Origin: Neopestalotiopsis rosae
Taxonomy: Eukaryota > Ascomycota > Sordariomycetes > Amphisphaeriales > Sporocadaceae
Reading direction: 5' to 3'
Assembly (NCBI GenBank): GCA_023078685.1
Contig: JALGAS010000003.1
Location: forward strand, 3,472,001 to 3,536,000
Length of the DNA: 64,000 bases
Part shown: positions 11,301 through 22,285 of the stretch, piece after piece
Position numbering within the stretch: position 1 is the first letter of the stretch
Layout of the letters: every line of letters starts with the position of its first letter
Translations under genes and position numbers: made by a program
Notes under the pieces: generated by a model
What the model saw: only the letters and a program-made list of their open reading frames with translations
What the model was told of the DNA's origin: nothing
Database searches by the model: none

Positions 11301-11977
11301 TGGGTTAAATTGAGTTGGCTTTTTGTTTGGTTTGCAACAGAAGAATATTGGAAGAAACTGGATTGCAGAAATAATGAGACATTGACTTACCCTACTTCGT
11401 CCTTTGGCTTGTGTATGGACGCCACTTTTGCTCTTGGGAATGATAGGCCGGCAACGGTCTCTATTATTGACGCCTGTTCGAACCCATATACTGTAGGGCT
11501 GTCCAGAGAAAAGGAACGTGAAGTACGCTGCTCGAAGCGCTGCTTGTCACGGGCAATGCCTAGATAGTGTCCAGACGAGAACCTGGTAGCAATGGGCGAG
11601 GCCGAGATGGACAGCGGCTTGCGTCGAATCAGATGGCCGGCAGAGGGCGGGCGCGCAATGTCGCTGTTGATGGTGAGCTTCCTCGGGTTCCTGGTCGACG
11701 ACGGCGATGACGGCAGCTGCTGTGCAACAGGGACGGCGGCGGCGGCAGCAGCAGTAGGCACGGAAGGATCTGGTAGTTGAGAAGGGAGAAGTCGAGGGGA
11801 GGAAACATCAGATGAAGCATTGGGAGTCTCAGATACAGATGTGACAGAGGGAGGAGAGGAGGGGTGGTGGTAGTAGTCGTCAAACTCGTCTTCGTCGAGG
11901 AGCTGCTCAAGCTCACGCTGCTGCTGCTGCTGCTGTTCCAGCTGCTGCCGCTGCTCTGGCTGATATTGGTACTCCAT
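8356..11977 (-). CDS. Large coiled-coil protein, function not recognised
   Basis: Exons 11391-11977 and 8356-11299 (intron 91 bp, donor GTAAGT, acceptor CCCAG) give 1176 aa. The junction reads DEVGNSPKVESPV in a continuous Ser/Pro-rich context, which supports it. Residues 2-30 are Gln/Glu-rich. Residues 30-420 are low-complexity Ser/Pro/Thr with many SP/TP sites and a GSFFGWG motif near 342. From about residue 424 to the end it is mostly long heptad coiled coil (for example ELENTCESLRRKLADE), broken by a Ser-rich, Arg-rich patch containing LARSNSITGPPSTRKFS and LSRSKSVRT. This layout fits a cytoskeletal, spindle-pole or tethering scaffold with many kinase sites. That is inference; no named family was identified and no membrane segment is seen. 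Confidence 0.85.
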
Positions 11978-14900
11978 GTCGACTGATCAAGACCGTTCCC
12001 AGACAGATGACTGGATAGATTGATTACCTACTCCTAGCCCTTGTCTACTTAGCGGACCAGACAATAGTCGAACGAAAAGGGAATGTGGAGGGCAGATGAT
12101 CAATTGCCTCTCTTCGCTAACGGGCAGAGATACATTGGCTCTCGTCTCTTTCTCCAGACTCTACTTGGAGGAAAGGGGAAAGGAATGAGCGTGTCTTGGA
12201 AAGTAGATAGTGAAAAAGACGGGATGAGCAGCGAGCGCAACCGCCGCAGCGAGGACAGAGCAGACCAGCAAACGCGACCCAGACCAGGCCGGGAAAATCT
12301 ATCTGCATACAGAACTGGTTCAATCTGCCGGGCCTTTGGCCCCTTACCCGGGGGGACCTTAGGGGGACGAGGCCGGGGCTACGATTGGACAGAAGGGCAT
12401 TGAATGGGCCCGAGTTGCCAGCAAGTTGCAGTCCGCCATTTGGGCAAGTCCACTGATAGACCCCTGGGCTACCTGCCAGTCTGCCTCTGGGCGCTGGGTC
12501 CTTTGCTCCTCCAGGACTCGCGCGAGTGTTCAAATGTTCCCTTGGGGAAAGCCATTGGACAGCTGGAGGGCCTTTGGGGGGGGGGGGGGTGTCAAGGTAG
12601 GAGCGGCTCCCACTGGGGACTCCGCAGCGCGGCTCAGGTGGGGATCCATTCTGGCTGGTAATGGAATGGACCATTTGATGTGACGAGATGAGATGAGATG
12701 CAAGCATATTTGGTCCAGTGCGTACAAGGCGTCTCTTCGAAAAAGACTCGTAACCTATCAGGAACCGCCAGGGACAAGTTTAAAATGTCATCTCTAGCGC
12801 GCTATGAACGGGCGACAGGAAACGCTGCAGATGCCACAGCCAATGCTGTTCCTTCTGGCTGCCATTCTCTCTTTTTACCCCTGCATAACACTCGTGGACG
12901 CGAAAGGGCAAAAAGGTAAAGGCGGGCGTTGATTTGAGCGAGGCTTCTTGACCTGAATGGTTGGTTTGGTCGTAGCGCTGCAACGGCGCAGGCTTCGTTA
13001 GGAAAGCCGCAATTTCACTTATCGGTGCACTCCCTGCATTGGGACGCCCTGTTCGTCCGATGAACCACCCCTGAGTGTTGGCTGGTTAGGACGCAGGGGG
13101 CGCTGGGGGGCGCCAACTTGAACAACCGCCGCCCGGGATCGTGCAGCTCGCGGGCCCAAGGCTGGCCACTGCTGCAAGGCACACGGGGCATGTCACTAGG
13201 CTTGCTAGGGGCAAGCAGCAAGGGCTCGAGCACAGGGGGGTGTGTGGTTGCGTTCCTGTCTGCACTCTTGACAGTTTTGAGCAAAGATCATCATATTGTC
13301 TGATGGAGAAGGATTTTGGTCTGAAGTTGGAGTGATTATGATCTGTTTCTCCAGGTTGTGATGTGATGCACGATACGGCATTTGTAGCGTAGTGTGTGTA
13401 CACTAAGATCTGGCCGGTCGCCTGCACGTCTTCCAAGGTTCGCGGGGGAGGAATCGTAGTGAATGGTTAGCCGTCTGGTCATTGCAGAGGATCTGATCGC
13501 TCTGACAGCTCTGACAATTTGATGACGGCATAGCCTCTTGAGAAAGGATTTGTGTAAGTTATCCTCCTTCACGGCTTGCAATCCTCTGGGAATCGGCTCT
13601 TCAACGTCCAGCCTCATGGGCTACGCATGTAAGGGTCGTCATTCTTACCTCGAGGCTTGCAGGACAGGCTCGTGCAATCCTCCACGTGCCACTTGGTACA
13701 AGTGATTGGACGATGCCAGAGCCATGAGGAGTGAAGACGCATCAAGATCCAATCCAATCGAAGAGGCGCAGCAGGTGTTTAGACCCCTGTTGTAATCAAT
13801 GTAGGTTATGGACTGGGAATAAGAAATGCCTGTTCACAGTAGCAGCATTGTCACATCGAATTGGAATTCTCCATTCTCCATTCTCAGCCTCTTAACCAGT
13901 GCTACATTGACAAGGCCGCCCACTGCAGAAGTTGAGGAGAGGCATGATGAATGGTCAATTGGCGACTAAATGGGTCCCCCAATTTGACAAGGACCTTCCC
14001 TAGATCTAGGCCATATGGTCGCGCGCGGTAACGCTAGACTCGAAAGCGCCTAAACTTTTTGTGGCCCGTCGGAGATCATTATGAGAATTCGGGGTCCCTT
14101 TCAACTTTTGAGCGAACAAAGTTGCCTCGAAAGAAGCGACCTGCGTGGGATGATCTGCGCGCGAGCTGTAAAAAGATAAGATTAGAGCAACTAATCAATT
14201 AATGTTATGTGCTTTTGTTCCTGTTGTACTGCATTGCGGTATTAACTTGTTGGCCATGGTTTGATGATGAGATACATGCTGCATACTGTGTAAGATGCAG
14301 TTCAAGTTGATGCCACGCAAGGGATCGATATGAACATAGCTGTTCTTGGAATGAAGACCGAAACCACCCATATTCTCTACCAAGCAAGGGGTCCCGAAAG
14401 ACGCAAAGGAATCCTTGGCCCGGGCATTGTCCACGGCGAGTCTAGAATCTCCAAGTCGACTGGATCGCTACCAGCTCTGAGCTTTGCTTGGGAACGGTAA
14501 ACTCGCTGCTGCTACAGTACTGTGTATTCCCGACATTTTTACTATGGTCTTGGTACACCAAAATCAAGCAAAGTCACCGATTGGGCCAAAAATAACTCTC
14601 TAATTTCCCTTGATTGATCAATTCCAATTGGAGGAACGGTGCTTAATCATAGTAAATGACACAGCCGCACCTTATCGGCCTCTAATCAAATGCATGCATC
14701 TTTTTCGAGCCGGAAGCTCTCCGCTCCGTATGCGTGGCGTCTGTCAAAGACTCAAGAGCTTTTACTTTACTTTTTTTTTAGTTCCGCTGGCTGCTGGATC
14801 GAAGCGCTTACGCTTACGGGAGATCATTTTGCGAACGTCATGTGCATCTTTTTTTAGTCTGTACTCCCTTGGAGATGGTAGATAGGCGCACGCCGTACAA

Positions 14901-15203
14901 ATCGCATACTGGGAAGAGAATAGTTTTTTGCTTTTTCTGTTTCCTGCTTACCCGCTGAAGAAATATGGTTCTCTGGCTTCTCTTCGCTTCCCGACGCACC
15001 AATCGAAAAGAACCACAGCAGTAGGGGAAGCTCGCAGGCGGACGGACGGGCGGGAAAGAGAGAGAATCTGAGACAATGCACCCATACACGTGGGAAACAA
15101 AAAAGCTGGTAGAAACGGTCTAGCGTCAGGTACGCTACCACTCAGGACCAGACAAAAAGCCATGGGCATGCAACGCTACGAGCCAGTCGGGTCAAAAGGG
15201 TTT

Positions 15204-15239
<36 letters not shown>

Positions 15240-15555
15240 TGAGGAAGCTTCGCTTAAGGTACGGTAAAAGGTCCAAGCACGAAACGTCTTCTCCCTCTTT
15301 TTTCTCTCTCGCCAGACTTTCTTGGATTCTTGAAACGCTCTTGAGCAGGGTAATGGGTTCATGAGGTGGTGTACGACTTTGCCGTCCCACCCGATTGGCA
15401 AGACGTTTCAAACACCTCATTTCGATAGGAAGATGAAGAAGAGACACCCGTTGAGAGAGTGTGAGAGAGTCTCATGTTCAGCCCCCCACCCTTCTCATGC
15501 CATATAGTTTTGACGTGATTGTGGTACACCAACCAAGCAGAACTCTGCGCACTAC
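11978..15555. other. Long gene-poor region, GC-rich then mixed
   Basis: About 3.6 kb without a gene I can support. The part next to 11977 is the promoter and leader of the coiled-coil gene. Open frames such as the minus-strand one at 12117-12707 are Pro/Gly/Arg-rich and lack domain features. The region holds a 14-nt G run (12576-12589) and a 31-nt G run (15205-15235). Confidence 0.4.
15205..15235 (+). repeat. 31-nt poly-G homopolymer
   Basis: There are 31 consecutive G residues, preceded by TTTC and followed by ACTCT. This can form a G-quadruplex on the plus strand and is a likely slippage hotspot. The exact length in the genome may differ because such runs are hard to sequence. Confidence 0.9.
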
Positions 15556-15722
15556 CAAAAATAAGAGTATAGAAAATAATAAAAAGAATAAAATAAAATA
15601 AATAGAAATTAATAAAAGAAATCTTTTTTAAATAAAGTAATTTGCTTTTTTTTATATAATATAATTAATAAAAAATATTATTAAAAAAATAAAGGAAGAG
15701 AAAAATATAAATTATAATATAT
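15556..15722. repeat. AT-rich tract, RIP-like
   Basis: This is the third tract of almost only A/T, with abrupt edges. It shares TTATATAATATAATTA with the tract at 7277-7434. No zinc-finger copy is visible beside it. Its composition fits RIP-degraded repeat sequence. Confidence 0.45.
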
Positions 15723-16031
15723 CCGTGCGTAAACTTCTGCTTGGGTATTATACCACGCACACGTCCTGGAATTATTGCCCAGATTTTGTTTCGATGATCA
15801 AGTTGTAATACGTACTCTCAAATCATCAGATCCAGCCCGCCTTGTGAGACGCTCAAAGGTATGAAAGACTCCGCCGAGGCCGGCCTCACTGGGGCTGTTT
15901 GAGGTGCACCTGTGTTACACGACCGTGGCGGCGATCACGAGCTTGGCTGTGGCAGCCAGCAATTCCCGAATTTTGACAAGACTTGAATTGAATGGTAGAT
16001 GGGATCTTGAAGGTCGGCTATATCATGACGA

Positions 16032-16461
16032 CTAATGATATTCTAGAAAAAAGCTATCGACGTTAGCATAGTCCCAACTCCTCATGATATCGTAACAAAC
16101 CGTTAGATGTTCGATAGACTTGTTCACTAGCCCAAGATTTCTTAGCATCATTCCAAATTTTGGCTTCGTTAATGTCTCATTTGCGCCATGCCGTTGCCGT
16201 TGTCTCAAATATGCAAATTCCTTGGGTTCACCAGTAAGATGTGCAATCAAACCAACTTTGTCGTCGTAAGTCATCGACTGCTTATGTAACAAATCTCAGA
16301 TTATCCCAATAGCTCCACTACTCTCCAGATTCTGGGTCGTCAAGAGTAAGAGCAACGTCCCGAAACTGGAGATCTGACTTTTCCGTCCTTACTTTGGTTA
16401 ATGCATCACGCAAGACGCGTACGAGCTCCTCAGACAAGTCATAAGACAAGATCCATTGGCT
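16032..16461 (-). pseudogene. Broken gene fragment, two coding-like frames
   Basis: The minus strand reads SQWILSYDLSEELVRVL and continues coding-like (LTKVRTEKSDLQFRDVALT) from 16461 to a TAG at 16318-16320. About 30 bases later another frame is open from about 16292 to 16032, with YDDKVGLIAHLTGEPKEF and MLRNLGLVNKSIEHL. Composition and pattern look like a decayed globular or repeat protein rather than chance. I find no splice pair that joins the frames cleanly. The family is not recognised. Confidence 0.35.
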
Positions 16462-16763
16462 TCAACGTCAATCAAGGTGGTCACAAAGTAAAGCAAAGAG
16501 AAGCTGAGATCGCGTCACATCTTGCCAGCAACTTATTTCAAACTCGTATGCAGTGAATATATTAATTATGACACCCTTGTGTCTAATGTACATTCTAGTC
16601 ATGGCGGTAATATCTATGACCTCTCCATCTAGTCAGCCTTGGTCATATGCTCATGTGCTTCATTCTGCCCGTCATCCTCGGGCTCGTTCGTGTATGTATG
16701 TAAACGCCGCAAAACAAAATCCTCGTTGGTAAATGAGTGTAAGTGAGTGATAAAATCGTGGCC

Positions 16764-19700
16764 TCATTTGGAGCCTCCCATGAGCCTCGAAGCTAACGTG
16801 ACGGCCGGCATGAAGAAGACCGGGCTTGCACTTCTGCGTCTTGCGCCTTCGTGACTATTTTCGGCATCCTCTTGCTCACGCTTGGCATCATTGTCCTTCG
16901 CCTCGACCAGCAACAAATCTTGCAGCATGCCGGAACTAGCGGATCTCTTCACATTGGTCTGGTTTGAATCGGGCTCGAAGAGGACTGCACCCTTTCCATG
17001 CGCCGTCGACGGTCTGATGGCAAATCCCAACTCTGTACCTGAGGCGGATTGCCCTCTAACGCCATGCTGATGATGCGCATTACTAAACAAAGACGTCGCC
17101 GTCATCGGCGAGCCTCGCATCCCCTTGATCATGGGTATCATCAACGCCCTACGTAACCCCACCTCGATTAGCCTGGGTTCACCAACACGAATTCCCAGGA
17201 ACCCAGCGCTGCCAAAGGATCTGCGACGGGTCTTGGTTGAGGGTAGTGGCGGTGAACGTACCAGACTCGTGGCAAGTGATCGAGGTATCACTGATTTGTT
17301 GTTAGTTCTGCTTCTGAGATCCTCGGGTTCACTCTCAACGGCATGATCCAAGTTATCATAGAAAGCAGGTTGTGATGTTTCGCTATACGGAGAAGCAGCA
17401 GACCACGGTGAAGAAAAATCAAAATCAAGTTCTTGACGTGTTTGTGCGAATCCCTCAGATGGTGTACGGACCTCTGAATAAATCGTCCTGGCGGGAGTGA
17501 CCTCTACAGTAGTGTTTTCGTGTTGTGGAGTGTCAGTTTGTTGGCTAGTTGGAAGACCTTTCTTGACAATGTCAGAGTACTTGACGTGGCTGACGGATGG
17601 TGGCAACTCCGGCTCAGCCATCAAAGAAGAATCATGGCCATGCTTGTCCTCGGAAGTCTCTGCACGAGGTGTGATCTCTCCAGGCGTTATAGCATCATCT
17701 GCTGATGCTTGTGTATTTCCTGTAGATACCGTCGTTTCATTGTTTGTCTCGTTGGCCTTGCTCTCATGTTGCTGATAACCAGAAATTTGAGAGGCTTGTC
17801 CTTCATAGGCTGTGCTCGTTCCTGCACCAATGTCCGTGTTGCCCTGTGAGACATTTTTGACTTCAGCTACACCTTCATCACTAACATGATTCTGTTGTTG
17901 GAGTGGCGACGGCATGTGCTTGTGCTTGGTCAGACTGGAGCGTCTCAATGGTGAGATCAATTCCAGCGAGATGATGGGGTTTGAGAGTTTGGTCTGAGAT
18001 CCTGCCTCGATTGTCTCGTTCAACGATTGAAGGTCACGAAGGCTTTCGGGAGTGCCAGGAGATTGCATTATCTCCATTTCCGAAAATGAGCCTGCTGCAT
18101 GAAACTGGGGCGTGAACATGGACAAGCTGCTCGCAGCCGAATGAAGACCACCGGAGACCAGACTTGGCGTTGACGGTGCAAGCGAGATCTCGTCCGCATC
18201 GCTGTGCCTAGCTTGATCTGATGTGCCCGCAGACATCCGCCGTGTGTCGGATCCAGCAAAGTCTCGGACCCGGACTCTCGTTGGCAAGTCCTGTACCGAA
18301 CGTTGGTGGGTGTCATGTCGACCATCTATACTCTGATTCAGGCCAAGGGCGTCTACCGGTCTGTCATCGCGCATGGAGGATGGCGGACCTCGTTTATCGA
18401 TGAAGCCATATGAGCTTGTCGGAGAAATCAATGGGAAAGCTCTGACACCGTCCCTGTAGTAGGCAAAAGACCTTGGCTTGGGTCTCTCTGGAGAGATATT
18501 TGTCAGAGCTGTACCTGGGGATTGAGGCACAAGGCTACCCGCTGAGCCCGGAGGCGTGGCATACCCGTCGGCTGGGCTACGAGGCCGTGCCATGGAATCG
18601 GGGCAAGGTGTTCCTGGCAGAGGGATCTTGATGGCTTCAAACTCAGCTTGACCGAAGACATCTACTTTGCTGGGGAGATCCTTGATCGCTGCTGGCTCGC
18701 TCTCATCCAAATTATCGAGCGAACAAGTGTCCTTGCAGATCATGTCAATGTCCTGGAGCACACGACGTCGGAGTTTATCCACGACTTTGGTCTTGTTTTT
18801 GGAGGGTATACTCCATCTGCCAGCGTCGGTGCTCGCATCTCGTGGAGCGAGAAGAGTCTTGTCCAGAATATAGTGGCCGCGCTTGGCCGCTGTCATGCGA
18901 ACAGTGGCCGCATTTCCACGGAGAACATCGGCGACACCAGCCTGCACTCTGTCTAGAATGGCCTGAATACTTCGCCGCGAGTACGAATCGGATGGGCCCA
19001 GAGTGAAGACTAGTGGTTCGTCAAGGGTCCAGCCCCGGCCACTGAGCTCGACGATGCGGAACTCGAAATCGTTTGTTGCACTAATGGCGCGATCGGCCAG
19101 GTCTCGTGAGCTTTGCAATGCCCTTTCAAGATTCTTCACCAGCTCAGCAACGTTCTTGGACTCAAAATCCGTGACGAGAACCAATTTACTAGCCATTACT
19201 TTCTGTAGGTGCTCAAACTGTGGTCCGAGATTATTAGTTATGCGAAGGTTGAGTCTCGTTGCGTCTTCCTCATAGTGTGGACAGTGTGCTGCAATAAATC
19301 CGCAGCTCTGGCGATGTCGCTCCTCCACAGCTCTGCGTCTGTGCAGAAGTGCTCCCTCTACAGCGTACGAAGCGTCTGCAAACAAGGCCTCGGCTATTGC
19401 CAGGTTCAACGGTGATGTCTGCTCGCTGTCTACCTCGAGAGTCTGGTGCCATTCTGGCGGGCGGCGTCGTTGACACCTGCTTGTTATTGAAAGTTCAAGT
19501 TTGAAGCCCGGAAGAGCTTCAAATGTCTGAGTTTTCTCCAGGAAGCGAGAACGAGGAATGCAGTGCATGGGTTGGACGCCGCCCACTTTGTATGGTGCCG
19601 TCTCTGGGCCTTCTGGTATTTCGTCGCGGAACGGACCATCTCTCCAGATAAAGTCAGGATCATGCCGCCGTAAAAAGAGACCAATTAGGCGGTGAGATGA

Positions 19701-20249
19701 GAGCACAACTTCCTTGACAGAGTTGGCCGTCATGACATCTTTCTGATAGGAAGAATACGTTCGCGTTGCCCAGATGGACCCTTTTTGGCTTATTTCGAAG
19801 GTCATTTGAAACCTCCTTGGCTTGTCCTTGCCATCGCCCTTGGTTGTCGCTGTCGCAACAGGGTCTTTTCGTGTGATGAGCTCAAAGGCGCCATGGTCTA
19901 TTCTCCTCAAGAGACCTCTCAGTAGACGTTCACTCGGTTTGAACTCGGAAGAGCTGTTGTAGCACCTCTTGCAGGAGAACTCGAGTGGATCGTCAAAGTC
20001 CAGTGACAACTGAACAGAGATGCCGGCCTTGTGTTCGGGCTGCTCCTCGGGACAGTCAAAATCGCTAGCAATCGACCAGGCCCGCTCCGACTCGGTGGGA
20101 GCCGTTGACTCTGCGGTACTGGGCCGAGGCGAGGACAATGGATTCCCACTTGCCGTGCGCTTCAGACCCGCAACATCTCTGACAAAAGTTTTGAACTTGC
20201 CGGGGAAGATGGCCGTCTTCTCCCTTTTCGGGGTGGTATTCCATGCCAT
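16764..20249 (-). CDS. Large protein with C-terminal GSAGFLGIRVGEPRLIEVG motif, unknown
   Basis: A single intron-less frame of 1161 aa. Residues 1-520 look globular, with a CKRCYNSSSEF cysteine pair (near 95), a Trp-containing LFLRRHDPDFIWRDGPF segment (about 190-206), and a helical section around ESKNVAELVKNLERAL. Residues about 530-1000 are Ser/Thr/Pro/Gln-rich and probably disordered, with many SP sites. Near residue 1010 a compact motif GSAGFLGIRVGEPRLIEVG is followed by RRALMIP. The chain ends with a basic, Ser-rich stretch and FFMPAVTLASRLMGGSK. The alternation of ordered ends and disordered middle suggests a regulatory or scaffold protein. I do not recognise a family, and no catalytic motif, signal peptide or clear transmembrane helix is seen. 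The start is the first ATG of the open frame. Confidence 0.85.
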   Translation of the reverse strand: MAWNTTPKREKTAIFPGKFKTFVRDVAGLKRTASGNPLSSPRPSTAESTAPTESERAWSIASDFDCPEEQPEHKAGISVQLSLDFDDPLEFSCKRCYNSSSEFKPSERLLRGLLRRIDHGAFELITRKDPVATATTKGDGKDKPRRFQMTFEISQKGSIWATRTYSSYQKDVMTANSVKEVVLSSHRLIGLFLRRHDPDFIWRDGPFRDEIPEGPETAPYKVGGVQPMHCIPRSRFLEKTQTFEALPGFKLELSITSRCQRRRPPEWHQTLEVDSEQTSPLNLAIAEALFADASYAVEGALLHRRRAVEERHRQSCGFIAAHCPHYEEDATRLNLRITNNLGPQFEHLQKVMASKLVLVTDFESKNVAELVKNLERALQSSRDLADRAISATNDFEFRIVELSGRGWTLDEPLVFTLGPSDSYSRRSIQAILDRVQAGVADVLRGNAATVRMTAAKRGHYILDKTLLAPRDASTDAGRWSIPSKNKTKVVDKLRRRVLQDIDMICKDTCSLDNLDESEPAAIKDLPSKVDVFGQAEFEAIKIPLPGTPCPDSMARPRSPADGYATPPGSAGSLVPQSPGTALTNISPERPKPRSFAYYRDGVRAFPLISPTSSYGFIDKRGPPSSMRDDRPVDALGLNQSIDGRHDTHQRSVQDLPTRVRVRDFAGSDTRRMSAGTSDQARHSDADEISLAPSTPSLVSGGLHSAASSLSMFTPQFHAAGSFSEMEIMQSPGTPESLRDLQSLNETIEAGSQTKLSNPIISLELISPLRRSSLTKHKHMPSPLQQQNHVSDEGVAEVKNVSQGNTDIGAGTSTAYEGQASQISGYQQHESKANETNNETTVSTGNTQASADDAITPGEITPRAETSEDKHGHDSSLMAEPELPPSVSHVKYSDIVKKGLPTSQQTDTPQHENTTVEVTPARTIYSEVRTPSEGFAQTRQELDFDFSSPWSAASPYSETSQPAFYDNLDHAVESEPEDLRSRTNNKSVIPRSLATSLVRSPPLPSTKTRRRSFGSAGFLGIRVGEPRLIEVGLRRALMIPMIKGMRGSPMTATSLFSNAHHQHGVRGQSASGTELGFAIRPSTAHGKGAVLFEPDSNQTNVKRSASSGMLQDLLLVEAKDNDAKREQEDAENSHEGARRRSASPVFFMPAVTLASRLMGGSK

Positions 20250-22285
20250 CTCTACTGAGATGGATCAACTGTCTCCCATGCGAAGGCACGTGTACAGTGA
20301 GTCAGTGAGTGGGTTGATGGAGCAGTTTGCCAGCTTCTGCTGGGGAAAGTCCAAGCTTCTGTCCCTATGCAAACAGGCGAAGAAGCCGGAATGGAGGTCG
20401 AGATTGTCTAAATTAGGGTTGTTTTGATTTTGTTTACTAAAAACATGTGAGTAGGCATTCGAAGAGCTGATAATGGCACGATCCGGGCGGGCAGCTGGCT
20501 TCAAGCATTTGTGTAAAACTCACATTGGTAGGCTGAGGGTTGACGGTGGCTGTCGTAAAGGTTGGGGTTGAGATCCACGAGTTTGAGTGAGTTGGCGCTC
20601 TTTGCTAGCCAGCCAGCGCAGCTTCATTCAACCCGAGGCAACTTGGGCGACTTGGGCTCCAGTTGCATGGGCAACCGGCTTGTTGGCTCCAGTTGCGGTG
20701 AGGACAAGATAGGAATGGGAGGATGGAGAGACGCGGTCTGTTGTTGCGGAGTGAGAAAATGAAAGCTCGGCCAATGGGCGACAGACACACCGATTCGGGA
20801 AGGTTGGTAATTGCCAAAACATACATGATAATACGTGGACAGCGTTCTTAAATGCCCCGGTCCCTTCTAATCTCGGTTGGTCAATCCTTTGCCTCAGTAT
20901 ATGGTGGCTTTGAGCTACTGCTGAGATTCCCCAGGCAGGAAAGAAACAATTGTCACTCTCCTTTCCTTTTACTTCAATTCATAAAAACCCTGGAATAAAG
21001 AACAGCCGTGAGAAGGAAGTTTAGAAAAAGTTGGCAAAAGCACAGGCCTAGTAGGCAAATGAAACTCGTCGACAAGTGGTGGATAGATAGTGGTCACAGC
21101 ACAACATCCTAGGCGCCCATCAATTAATCATTTGTCTGGTCTCTGCCTGTCTATGGAGTACTGGGATTCGCGCGCGCGCGCTTTCTCTCTCTGTCGCGTT
21201 GCCATTGTGCCTCCCATGCTAAGAAAAACAAAAGAGCTCCGAGACGAGGAATCTTCTGACGACAGCAGACCGTGGCCAGTCAGTCTCCTGATGTGCGTGT
21301 TCCTGATGTACAAGAGGCGCAAAAACTGGTTTCGGGCTCGGCGAGGTGGAGGGGGTCAACGGCTTTCTATTCGCGGCAGGATGATTTAGTCGGGTCCTGG
21401 TTACATCAAGTCTGGCCTGGTTAGGTTGGGTACATGTGAGCTTGCCGTATTCGTGGCCCTGAGGTAGGTACCACTGGGTTCCTGCATACTACAGCTAGGT
21501 AGGCAAAGTAGGCCCTCAGTGCCCCTCAGCGGAGTAAAAGCAGCACCCGAACGGCTGGATTAGCCGAGAGTCGTAAGCCCTACCTACCATACATAATACG
21601 CTGGGGTAAAAAGATATGTAGAATGATGTAGTAGATGATGATATAACCTACTAACCTTAGTATACTACTGTATATTGCTAAAGGCCATCTCGATAACATA
21701 GAACAAAGACGTAGAGCTAGCACGACGCTAGAATCTTCGACGATGAGAAAGCAAAACCACTGGCAGCTCGTATTCAAGACACGGCAGGACGGATCGGCAG
21801 AAACAGCGACAGCCGGACTCGGCCCCGAGACATTGGGCTCCATGATCATCCAAGACATCGTTTTTCCTTCGGGAACAAGATCGTATGAGGCTCACGGCAG
21901 TTGCGCATCAAGCAATATGTCGTGAGCCCACCTGCTGATTTTTAGGCGCAATGATCCCAAATTTCAGAAGTCTCCAGTCTCAGCGAGATTTGGTCAACGG
22001 GTGTATTATCATGATCCCATGACTCTATATACAGGATGCTGACAGAAAGGAGAAAATCATCTCATCTTTCGCAAGAACGGATTCACTTGTAGCTTTCATC
22101 AATGATCGTGACAACAGTCGAGTTTTCTTTTGGTCCAATGAACTTGACGCTGACGAGATTTTCGCTAAATGCGGCAAAACTATGAATGACTTTTGGTGTC
22201 AAACTTGCAACCAATAACGTGGACGTCTATAGCCAACTATATTCACCCAAACATTTGTTGTGGGTCTTTTTATCAGGCCCTCTAC
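20250..22285. other. Intergenic between unknown gene and transporter 3' end
   Basis: No gene is supported. It includes the probable promoter of the minus-strand gene ending at 20249, a (CG)6 tract at 21169-21180 followed by CT repeats, and TAGGTAGG-type motifs at 21462-21470, 21496-21503 and 21579-21586. Confidence 0.45.

Noticed and set aside
12117..12707. 196-codon minus-strand open frame in the gene-poor region
   Set aside because: Pro/Gly/Arg-rich from high GC, no domain, overlaps equally open plus-strand frames, and includes the G14 tract; no splice context.
21169..21192. (CG)6 followed by CT repeats as a regulatory switch
   Set aside because: Could form Z-DNA, but short tracts like this are common; no gene-specific evidence.
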